DNA of 64,000 nucleotides from contig NZ_JACYHF010000025.1 of NCBI RefSeq assembly GCF_016482685.1, forward strand, positions 1 through 64,000. Reading direction: 5' to 3'. Under the pieces are notes generated by a model, which had not been told where the DNA came from, made no database searches, and saw nothing but the letters and a program-made list of their open reading frames with translations. Made by a program: the position numbers and the translations under genes. Of the stretch, positions 17,965 to 24,998 are shown one piece after another (the stretch's first letter is position 1; the number at the start of each line of letters is the position of its first letter). This DNA is from Streptomyces sp. DSM 110735 (GTDB lineage Bacteria; Actinomycetota; Actinomycetes; Streptomycetales; Streptomycetaceae).

Positions 17965-17982
17965 TCGCCACAACTGTGGCGA
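17965..17982. promoter_or_regulatory. 18-bp palindrome between the XRE gene and the divergent MmyB-like gene
   Basis: TCGCCACAACTGTGGCGA has perfect 8-bp arms and a 2-bp centre. It lies 134 bp upstream of the XRE start and 113 bp upstream of the divergent sensor-domain gene, so one protein could control both. Confidence 0.5.
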
Positions 17983-18094
17983 ATTTCGGCCGTCAACAGG
18001 CATGGAATGCCACGATAGTTGACACGGCTCTCGTCCGGGCCCCAGGATCGCAGGGCCGCGAGAAGGCGGCCGAGGCAAGAGGGGTGACCTCTCG

Positions 18095-18733
18095 ATGGCA
18101 CACCAGGCAGGAGGGCGGCGGCCGGCAGCACGGCCCGTCCCCGAGAGCTCCGAGACGCGGGCGTATCTCGAGGACTACGCCGCCGTGGTGGAGGCTGCCC
18201 CGTTCCCCTCGCTCGTCGTGGACCACCGCTGGAACGTACTCCTTGCCAACGGCGCCTTCGGCAGGCTCTTCGGGGACGTGCGCCCCCACCCCACCGCGAT
18301 GCCCGGCGACAACTTCCTGCGCTTCGTCCTCTTCCACCCCGACGCGGCCCAGGTGCTCGGCGAGCACGAGCCGGGCTGGTGCCTGCCGATGCTGGTCCAG
18401 TTGAAGTCCGCGATGGAGGGGTACGGCCACGACCACGAACTCCAGGCGATACGCCGGGACGTGGCCCACGACCCGCTCATGGACGCCGCCTACCGGCAGG
18501 GGCTGCCGCACTGGATACGCGCGGTCGGGGAGTCGGCGGCGCGGCTCGACGGCGCCGTACGGCTGCTGCACCACCCCGACCCGCGCCGGGGCACCGCCGA
18601 GTGCCGCATCGTCGACGAGACCCCGCCCCTCCTGCGCGAACTGGGCCACCGCAGGCTGACGATGATCCCCCGCGAGCCCGCGGTTCCCACGCACCGGGCC
18701 CGGCTGACGATCGTCCCGCCCCCACAGACCTGA
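18095..18733 (+). CDS. Stand-alone MmyB-type ligand-binding domain protein
   Basis: A 212-residue protein matching the PAS-like sensor domain of MmyB-type XRE regulators: AYLEDYAAVVEAAPFPSLVV, WNVLLANGAFGRLFG, NFLRFVLFHPDAAQVL and DPLMDAAYRQGLP. Normally this follows an N-terminal HTH; here only about 25 residues precede it and no HTH is visible. It is divergent from an XRE regulator that lacks this domain, so the two may act together, or this may be a decayed MmyB gene. No frameshift is apparent. Confidence 0.72.
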   Translation: MAHQAGGRRPAARPVPESSETRAYLEDYAAVVEAAPFPSLVVDHRWNVLLANGAFGRLFGDVRPHPTAMPGDNFLRFVLFHPDAAQVLGEHEPGWCLPMLVQLKSAMEGYGHDHELQAIRRDVAHDPLMDAAYRQGLPHWIRAVGESAARLDGAVRLLHHPDPRRGTAECRIVDETPPLLRELGHRRLTMIPREPAVPTHRARLTIVPPPQT

Positions 18734-18831
18734 CCCGGCCCCGTCGGTGTTCAGGTCACCGACGGCGCCGGGTCTTCCGTCGCGGCGATCCCCCCTCCTC
18801 CAGGACCGCCGGTCACCTCTGTCTCCGTTAC

Positions 18832-18844
18832 GCAAGCCGCTTGC
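18832..18844. promoter_or_regulatory. Putative operator before the LacI gene of the alpha-glucan operon
   Basis: GCAAGCCGCTTGC is an inverted repeat (5-bp arms, 3-bp centre) 25 bp upstream of the LacI start, followed by two CTTGCG half-sites (18849-18867). A similar CTTGCGG lies at 19931-19937 before the binding-protein gene. Position suggests autoregulation and operon control by this LacI protein. Confidence 0.5.
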
Positions 18845-18868
18845 ATCACTTGCGCTACCCTTGCGCGC

Positions 18869-19867
18869 ATGACGCGACGACTTGCGGAAGTGGCGAAGAA
18901 GGTCGGGGTCAGCGAGGCCACGGTCAGCCGGGTGCTCAACGGCAAACCCGGAGTCTCCGAAGCCACCCGGCAGTCGGTCCTCACCGCCCTCGACGTCCTC
19001 GGCTACGAGCGGCCCACCCAGTTGCGCGGCGAGCGCGCCCGGCTCGTCGGGCTCGTCCTGCCCGAGCTGCAGAACCCGATCTTCCCCGCGTTCGCCGAGG
19101 TCATCGGGGGCGCGCTGGCGCAGCTCGGACTCACCCCGGTGCTCTGCACACAGACCAAGGGCGGCGTCTCCGAGGCGGACTACGTGGAACTGCTGCTCCA
19201 GCAGCAGGTGTCGGGCGTCGTCTTCGCCGGAGGTCTCTACGCCCAGGCCGACGCCCCGCACGACCACTACCGCAGGCTCGCCGAGCGCAAGGTGCCCGTG
19301 GTGCTGGTCAACGCGGCGATAGAGCACCTCGGTTTCCCGGGCGTGTCCTGCGACGACGCGGTCGCCGTCGAGCAGGCGTGGCGCCATCTGGCCTCCCTCG
19401 GCCACGAGCGCATCGGCCTGCTGCTCGGTCCCGGCGACCATGTGCCGTCCGCCCGCAAGCTCGCCGCCGCCCGCGCCCTGGCGGGCGACCTGCCCGACTC
19501 CCGGGTGGCTCGCGCCATCTTCTCCATCGAGGGCGGTCACGCCGCCGCCTCCCGGCTGATCGACCACGGCGTCACCGGCATCATCTGCGCCAGCGACCCG
19601 CTCGCCCTCGGCGCCGTAAGAGCCGCCCGGCGCAAGGGACTTGACGTGCCGGGCCGTATCTCGGTCGTCGGCTACGACGACTCGGCGTTCATGAACTGCA
19701 CCGAACCCCCGCTCACCACCGTCCGCCAGCCCATCGAGGCCATGGGCCGCGCCGCCGTGGAACTGCTGAACGCGCAGATCGGCGGCACCGCCGTACCCGC
19801 CGAGGAGCTGCTGTTCGAGCCCGAGCTGGTGGTCCGGGGCTCCACCGGACAGGCTCCGCGCGACTGA
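18869..19867 (+). CDS. LacI-family regulator of the alpha-glucan operon
   Basis: A 332-residue LacI/GalR repressor: HTH and hinge at residues 1-55 (LAEVAKKVGVSEATVSRVLN) and a periplasmic-binding-protein-like sensor domain (LVGLVLPELQNPIFPAFAEV through SVVGYDDSAFMNCTEPPLTT). It heads a same-strand group of binding protein, permeases, GH13 and GH87 genes, with a promoter-containing gap of 175 bp before the binding protein. In S. coelicolor the comparable MalR gene is, from memory, divergent from malE. It likely senses an alpha-gluco-oligosaccharide. Confidence 0.9.
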   Translation: MTRRLAEVAKKVGVSEATVSRVLNGKPGVSEATRQSVLTALDVLGYERPTQLRGERARLVGLVLPELQNPIFPAFAEVIGGALAQLGLTPVLCTQTKGGVSEADYVELLLQQQVSGVVFAGGLYAQADAPHDHYRRLAERKVPVVLVNAAIEHLGFPGVSCDDAVAVEQAWRHLASLGHERIGLLLGPGDHVPSARKLAAARALAGDLPDSRVARAIFSIEGGHAAASRLIDHGVTGIICASDPLALGAVRAARRKGLDVPGRISVVGYDDSAFMNCTEPPLTTVRQPIEAMGRAAVELLNAQIGGTAVPAEELLFEPELVVRGSTGQAPRD

Positions 19868-19967
19868 GGTCCGGACCGCGATCCCGGAGATACGGTTGAC
19901 TGTCGAATAATTACAGATTCCGCGCGACATCTTGCGGCCTCCTGTCGGCGGTGCTTGAGTGTGCGGC

Positions 19968-20040
19968 GCCCACTGCTCCCGCCGTGAGTGCCCGCCACAC
20001 CTGTGCGCGGCACCCATGGCTCCCGCCATGAGGGGTCCAC
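19968..20040 (+). repeat. Imperfect tandem duplication in the leader of the binding-protein gene
   Basis: Two similar segments, roughly CGGCGCCCACTGCTCCCGCC and CGGCACCCATGGCTCCCGCC, sit about 48 bp apart directly before the ribosome site. The second contains a small hairpin (ATGGC/GCCAT). This could be regulatory or a simple duplication. Confidence 0.45.
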
Positions 20041-20042
20041 CG

Positions 20043-21398
20043 ATGAGAAGCACCGGGTTCCGCCGCACCCTCGCCGCGATCGGCGTCTGTTCCTCCCTCG
20101 CGCTCACCGCCGCCGCATGCGGCTCGGGCGACGACGACAGCTCGGCGGGCGGGAAGACCCGCATCACCGTCAACTGCGAGCCGCCCAAGAGCGCCAAGAC
20201 CGACCGCGCCTTCTTCGAGCAGGACATCGCCTCCTTCGAGAAGCAGAACCCGGACATCGACGTCGTCGCGCACGACGCCTTCCCCTGCCAGGACCCCAAG
20301 ACCTTCGACGCCAAACTCGCCGGTGGCCAGATGGAGGACGTGTTCTACACCTACTTCACCGACGCCCGGCATGTGGTCGACATCCACCAGGCAGCGGACC
20401 TCACGCCGTACCTGAAGGACCTCAAGAGCTACGACTCGATCCAGCAGCAGCTCCGGGACATCTACACCGTCGACGGCAAGGTCTACGGCATCCCGCGCAC
20501 CGGCTACTCCATGGGTCTGCTCTACAACCGCGCCCTCTTCAAGAAAGCCGGACTCGACCCCGACAAGCCCCCGGCCACCTGGGACGAGGTCCGCGCCGCC
20601 GCCAAGAAGATCGCCGCACTCGGCAACGGCACCGTCGGATACGCCGACTACAGCGCCCAGAACCAGGGCGGCTGGCACTTCACCGCCGAGCTGTACTCCC
20701 AGGGCGGCGACGTGGTCAGCGCCGACGGCAAGAAGGCCACCGTCGACACCCCCGCGGGTCGCGCCGTCCTGCAGAACCTGCACGACATGCGCTGGAGCGA
20801 CGACTCGATGGGCAGCAAGCAGCTCCTCATCATCAACGACGTGCAGCAGCTCATGGGCTCGGGCAAGCTCGGCATGTACCTCTCCGCGCCGGACAACATC
20901 CCGATCCTGGTGAAGGAGAAGGGCGGCTCCTACAAGGACCTCGCGCTCGCCCCGATGCCCGGCGGCAAGGGCACGCTCATCGGCGGCGACGGCTACATGT
21001 TCAACAAGAAGGACAGCCCCGCCCAGATCCGCGCCGGGCTCAAGTGGCTCGACCACATGTTCCTCACCCCCGGAAAGGGCTTCCTCGGCGACTACGCCCG
21101 CGCCAAGCAGCACGACGCCCCCGTGGGGCTGCCCGAGCCGCGCCTGTTCACCGGCGCCGCCGACGCCAAGGACCAGCAGGTCAAGAAGGCCAACGCCAAC
21201 GTCCCGGTGGAGAACTACCAGGCGTTCCTCGACGGCAACCACAGCCTGGAGCTGAAGATCGAGCCGCCGCACGCCCAGCAGATCTACTCCGTCCTCGACG
21301 GCGTGGTCTCCGCCGTCCTCACCAAGAAGGACGCGAACATCGACCAACTGCTCAAGGACGCGTCCGGCAAGATCGACGGCATCCTCGCCCGGAGCTGA
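20043..21398 (+). CDS. Extracellular sugar-binding lipoprotein of an ABC importer
   Basis: A 451-residue family-1 solute-binding protein. It starts MRSTGFRRTLAAIGVCSSLA with a lipoprotein signal ending TAAACGSG (Cys near residue 23), then the mature domain (VYGIPRTGYSMGLLYNRALF, PATWDEVRAAAKKIA). The ATG at 20043 is chosen for GAGGGG 9 nt upstream. Two permease genes follow at once; no ATPase gene is present, as usual for Streptomyces sugar importers that share MsiK. Operon context predicts alpha-gluco-oligosaccharides as ligand, possibly nigero-oligosaccharides. Confidence 0.92.
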   Translation: MRSTGFRRTLAAIGVCSSLALTAAACGSGDDDSSAGGKTRITVNCEPPKSAKTDRAFFEQDIASFEKQNPDIDVVAHDAFPCQDPKTFDAKLAGGQMEDVFYTYFTDARHVVDIHQAADLTPYLKDLKSYDSIQQQLRDIYTVDGKVYGIPRTGYSMGLLYNRALFKKAGLDPDKPPATWDEVRAAAKKIAALGNGTVGYADYSAQNQGGWHFTAELYSQGGDVVSADGKKATVDTPAGRAVLQNLHDMRWSDDSMGSKQLLIINDVQQLMGSGKLGMYLSAPDNIPILVKEKGGSYKDLALAPMPGGKGTLIGGDGYMFNKKDSPAQIRAGLKWLDHMFLTPGKGFLGDYARAKQHDAPVGLPEPRLFTGAADAKDQQVKKANANVPVENYQAFLDGNHSLELKIEPPHAQQIYSVLDGVVSAVLTKKDANIDQLLKDASGKIDGILARS

Positions 21399-21402
21399 CG
21401 CC

Positions 21403-22359
21403 ATGACGAAGACGGCCGAGCGGCAGCCCCCCGCGGTCGCCGCCCTCCCGGCCCCGCCCGGTCCCGCCCCGGCGGGCGGCGGCCGGCGCCGCCGGGTCCT
21501 GCTCGACCAGGCCCGCGCCTACGCCTTCCTGCTCGGCGGGCTGATCTGCTTCGCGCTGTTCTCCTGGTACCCGGCGATCCGCGCCGTCGTCATCGCCTTC
21601 CAGAAGTACACCCCCGGCTCCCCGCCCGAATGGGTCGGCACCGCCAACTTCACCCACGTCCTGGACGACCCGGAGTTCGGCGCCGCCTGGCGCAACACCC
21701 TCACCTTCACCCTGCTCGCGCTGCTCCTCGGCTTCGCCGTCCCCTTCGTCCTCGCCCTCGTCCTCAACGAACTCCGGCACGCCAAAGCCTTCTTCCGGGT
21801 CGTCGTCTACCTGCCGGTGATGATCCCGCCCGTGGTCAGCGCGCTGCTGTGGAAGTGGTTCTACGACCCGGGCGCGGGCCTGGCCAACGAGGCGCTGCGT
21901 GCCCTGCACCTGCCCACCTCGAACTGGTCCAACGGCACCGACACCGCGCTGATCTCCCTGGTGATCGTGGCGACTTGGGCCAACCTCGGCGGCACCGTCC
22001 TCATCTACCTCGCCGCGCTCCAGTCCATCCCCGGCGAGCTGTACGAGGCTGCCGAACTCGACGGGGCGAACCTGCTCCAGCGCATCCGGCACGTCACGAT
22101 CCCGCAGACCCGGTTCGTGATCCTGATGCTGATGCTCCTTCAGATCATCGCCACCATGCAGGTGTTCACCGAACCGTTCGTCATCACCGGCGGCGGACCG
22201 GAGAGCGCGACCGTGACCGTGCTCTACCTGATCTACAAGTACGCCTTCCTCTACAACGACTTCGGCGGCGCCTGCGCCCTCAGCGTCATGCTGCTCGTCC
22301 TGCTCGGCGCCTTCTCCGCCGTCTATCTGCGGCTCACCCGCACCGAGGGGGACGCGTGA
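21403..22359 (+). CDS. Sugar ABC transporter permease (MalF-like)
   Basis: A 318-residue inner-membrane permease with about six helices; the cytoplasmic EAA loop reads YEAAELDGANLLQRIRHVTI. It starts 4 nt after the binding-protein stop. The N-terminus is Pro/Gly-rich (AALPAPPGPAPAGGG) before the first helix. The last residues RLTRTEGDA are encoded by the first unit of a 26-bp repeat that continues into the next permease gene, and its stop overlaps a GTG that begins a 9-codon mini-ORF. Confidence 0.92.
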   Translation: MTKTAERQPPAVAALPAPPGPAPAGGGRRRRVLLDQARAYAFLLGGLICFALFSWYPAIRAVVIAFQKYTPGSPPEWVGTANFTHVLDDPEFGAAWRNTLTFTLLALLLGFAVPFVLALVLNELRHAKAFFRVVVYLPVMIPPVVSALLWKWFYDPGAGLANEALRALHLPTSNWSNGTDTALISLVIVATWANLGGTVLIYLAALQSIPGELYEAAELDGANLLQRIRHVTIPQTRFVILMLMLLQIIATMQVFTEPFVITGGGPESATVTVLYLIYKYAFLYNDFGGACALSVMLLVLLGAFSAVYLRLTRTEGDA

Positions 22360-22422
22360 ACACCCGTACCGAGGAGGGCACATGAGCACCCGCACCGAGG
22401 GGGAAGCATGAGCACCCGCACC
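22330..22422 (+). repeat. 26-bp tandem repeat creating two mini-ORFs between permease genes
   Basis: Three full 26-bp units (22330, 22356, 22382) and a partial fourth (22408) share the core CACCCGYACCGAGG. Unit 2 reads GTG then NTRTEEGT and stops in ATGA; unit 3 reads ATG then STRTEGEA and stops in ATGA; unit 4 is the start of the second permease, MSTRTLV. Because 26 is not a multiple of 3, each unit shifts frame, yet every junction forms a stop/start overlap (GTGA, ATGA, ATGA), which would let ribosomes pass down the chain. Confidence 0.9.
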
Positions 22423-23283
22423 CTCGTCTCCCCGGCCACCCTCGCCCGCCCGCGCGGAAAGACCGTCTACTGGACGGTGTTCACCGCCGTCGTCCTCCTC
22501 TTCGCGCTCGCCTTCCTCTTCCCCGTGTACTGGATGGCGTCCGGCGCGATGAAGTCCCCGGACGAGATCGCCCGCACACCCCCCACCCTCGTCCCCGAGC
22601 ACTGGCACCTCACCGGCTACACCGACGCCTGGGACCTGATGCAGCTCCCGGAGCACCTGTGGAACACGGTGGTGCAGGCGGCCGGCGCCTGGGCGTTCCA
22701 GCTCGTGTTCTGCACCGCCGCCGCCTACGCCCTCTCCAAGCTGAAGCCCGCCTTCGGCAAGGTGGTCCTCGGCGGCATCCTCGCCACCCTGATGGTCCCG
22801 GCGCAGGCACTGGTCGTCCCCAAGTACCTGACCGCCGCCGACCTGCCCTTCCTCCACACCAGCCTGCTCAACGACCCGCTCGCCATCTGGCTGCCCGCCG
22901 TCGCCAACGCCTTCAACCTCTATCTGCTCAAGCGGTTCTTCGACCAGCTCCCGCGCGACGTGCTGGAAGCGGCCGAGATCGACGGCGCGGGCAAGCTGCG
23001 CATCCTGTGGTCGGTCGTGCTGCCCATGTCCCGGCCGGTGCTCGGCGTGGTGTCGATCTTCGCGCTGGTCGCCGTCTGGCAGGACTTCCTGTGGCCGCTC
23101 ATGGTCTTCTCCGACACCGACAAGCAGCCCATCAGCGTGGCCCTGGTCCAGTTGTCGCAGAACATCCAACTGACCGTGCTCGTCGCCGCGATGGTGATCG
23201 CGAGCATCCCCATGGTGGCCCTGTTCCTCGTCTTCCAGCGGCACATCATCGCCGGGATCAGCGCGGGCAGCACCAAGGGCTGA
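22408..23283 (+). CDS. Sugar ABC transporter permease (MalG-like)
   Basis: A 291-residue permease, starting MSTRTLVSPATLARPRGK, with six predicted helices and the EAA loop VLEAAEIDGAGKLRILWSVV. It pairs with the MalF-like protein in the importer. Its start codon overlaps the stop of a 9-codon mini-ORF made by the 26-bp repeat; the purine run GAGGGGGAAGC just before the ATG serves as ribosome site. The glucosidase gene follows 51 bp later. Confidence 0.92.
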   Translation: MSTRTLVSPATLARPRGKTVYWTVFTAVVLLFALAFLFPVYWMASGAMKSPDEIARTPPTLVPEHWHLTGYTDAWDLMQLPEHLWNTVVQAAGAWAFQLVFCTAAAYALSKLKPAFGKVVLGGILATLMVPAQALVVPKYLTAADLPFLHTSLLNDPLAIWLPAVANAFNLYLLKRFFDQLPRDVLEAAEIDGAGKLRILWSVVLPMSRPVLGVVSIFALVAVWQDFLWPLMVFSDTDKQPISVALVQLSQNIQLTVLVAAMVIASIPMVALFLVFQRHIIAGISAGSTKG

Positions 23284-23334
23284 CCCGGGTCCGACGCACG
23301 GGTGACCCGCCCCCCCGACAGAAAGGCACGCACC

Positions 23335-24942
23335 GTGGCACAGCCCACCCCTGCCCGCGCGACCGACGACTGGTGGCGCTCGGCCGTCATCTACCAGGTC
23401 TACGTCCGCAGCTTCGCGGACGGCGACGGCGACGGCACCGGGGACCTCGCCGGGGTCCGCGCGAAGCTGCCCTACCTCGCCGAACTCGGCGTGGACGCCC
23501 TGTGGTTCAACCCCTGGTACGTCTCCCCGATGAAGGACGGCGGCTACGACGTCGCCGACTACCGCGGGGTCGACCCCGCCTTCGGCACCCTCGCGGAAGC
23601 CGAGAAGCTCATCGCCGAGGCGAGCGAACTCGGCATCCGCACCATCGTCGACATCGTGCCCAACCACGTCTCCGACCAGCACCCCTGGTTCCGCGCCGCC
23701 CTCGCGGCAGGACCCGGCAGCCCCGAGCGCGAGCTGTTCCACTTCCGCCCCGGACGCGGCGAGGACGGTCAACTCCCGCCCAACGACTGGCCGTCGCAGT
23801 TCGTCGGCTCCACCGAACCGGTGTGGACCCGGCTGCCCGACGGCGACTGGTACCTCCACCTCTTCACCCCCGAACAGCCCGACCTCAACTGGGACCACCC
23901 CGCCGTCCGCCGCGAGCACGAGGACATCCTGCGCTTCTGGTTCGAACGCGGCGTCACGGGCGTCCGCATCGACTCCGCCGCCCTGCTCGCCAAGGACCCC
24001 GAACTGCCGGACCTCGCCTCGTCCCCCGAGCCGCACCCCTTCGTCGACCGCGACGAACTCCACGCGATCTACCGCTCCTGGCGCACGGTCGCCGACTCCT
24101 ACGGCGCGATGTTCGTCGGCGAGGTCTGGCTCCCCGACGCCGAACGCTTCGCGCGCTATCTGCGCCCCGACGAACTCCACACCGCCTTCAACTTCGCTTT
24201 CCTGTCCTGCCCTTGGGACGCGACGAGACTGCGCTCCGCCATCGACTCCACCCTCGCCGAGCACGCCCCCGTCGGCGCCCCCGCCACCTGGGTGCTCTGC
24301 AACCACGACATCACCCGCACCGTCACCCGCTACGGTCGCGAGGACACCGGATTCGACTTCGCCACCAAGGAGTTCGGCACCCCCACCGACCTCGCCCTCG
24401 GCACCCGCCGCGCCCGCGCCGCCGCCCTGCTCTCGCTCGCCCTGCCCGGCTCGGTCTACCTCTACCAGGGCGAGGAACTGGGTCTGCCCGAAGCCGACAT
24501 CCCCCGTGAGCGCGTCCAGGACCCGATGTACTTCCGCTCCGGCGGCACCGATCCGGGGCGCGACGGCTGCCGCGTCCCGCTGCCCTGGTCGGCGGGGGAA
24601 CCCTACGCGGGCTTCGGCTCACGCGAGGAGCCCTGGCTGCCGCAGCCCGCCGACTGGGCGGCGTACGCCGCCGACCGGCAGCGCGCGGACCCGCACTCCA
24701 TGCTCACCCTCTACCGCGAGGCCATCGCCGCCCGCCCCGCCTTCGGCGACGGACCGCTCACCTGGCTTCCCGCCCCCGAAGGCGTGCTCGCCTTCGCCCG
24801 CGCGGACGGCGCGCTCTGCGTGGTCAACCTCTCCGACGCACCCGCCGAACTGCCCGCGCACTCCGAACTCCTGCTCAACAGCGGTCCCTTGGACGACGAG
24901 GGCCGACTGCCGCAGGACACCGCGGTCTGGCTGCGCGCCTGA
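23335..24942 (+). CDS. aglA: GH13 alpha-glucosidase, intracellular
   Basis: A 535-residue family 13 enzyme without a signal peptide, so it acts on imported oligosaccharides. It starts WWRSAVIYQVYVRSFADG; the barrel holds DIVPNHVSDQHPWF, the nucleophile in GVRIDSAALL (D213), the acid/base in VGEVWLPD (E263) and the third carboxylate in CNHDITR (D325). I chose the GTG at 23335 (GAAAGG 8 nt upstream). The relation to AglA of Streptomyces agl/mal operons is by architecture and context. It should release glucose from alpha-linked oligosaccharides; linkage preference is unknown. Confidence 0.9.
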   Translation: MAQPTPARATDDWWRSAVIYQVYVRSFADGDGDGTGDLAGVRAKLPYLAELGVDALWFNPWYVSPMKDGGYDVADYRGVDPAFGTLAEAEKLIAEASELGIRTIVDIVPNHVSDQHPWFRAALAAGPGSPERELFHFRPGRGEDGQLPPNDWPSQFVGSTEPVWTRLPDGDWYLHLFTPEQPDLNWDHPAVRREHEDILRFWFERGVTGVRIDSAALLAKDPELPDLASSPEPHPFVDRDELHAIYRSWRTVADSYGAMFVGEVWLPDAERFARYLRPDELHTAFNFAFLSCPWDATRLRSAIDSTLAEHAPVGAPATWVLCNHDITRTVTRYGREDTGFDFATKEFGTPTDLALGTRRARAAALLSLALPGSVYLYQGEELGLPEADIPRERVQDPMYFRSGGTDPGRDGCRVPLPWSAGEPYAGFGSREEPWLPQPADWAAYAADRQRADPHSMLTLYREAIAARPAFGDGPLTWLPAPEGVLAFARADGALCVVNLSDAPAELPAHSELLLNSGPLDDEGRLPQDTAVWLRA

Positions 24943-24998
24943 CCGCACCCGCACCACTTCTGCTATCCCCGGCACCCCCCCCACGAAGGGATCAGCAC

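Noticed and set aside
17832..18131. 100-residue N-terminal extension of the XRE regulator
   Set aside because: It would cover the divergent promoter and palindrome, and the GTG at 17831 has a clear GGAG.
21352..24306. Open frame of 984 codons on the minus strand
   Set aside because: Antisense shadow of the permease and glucosidase genes, which have clear motifs, starts and spacing.
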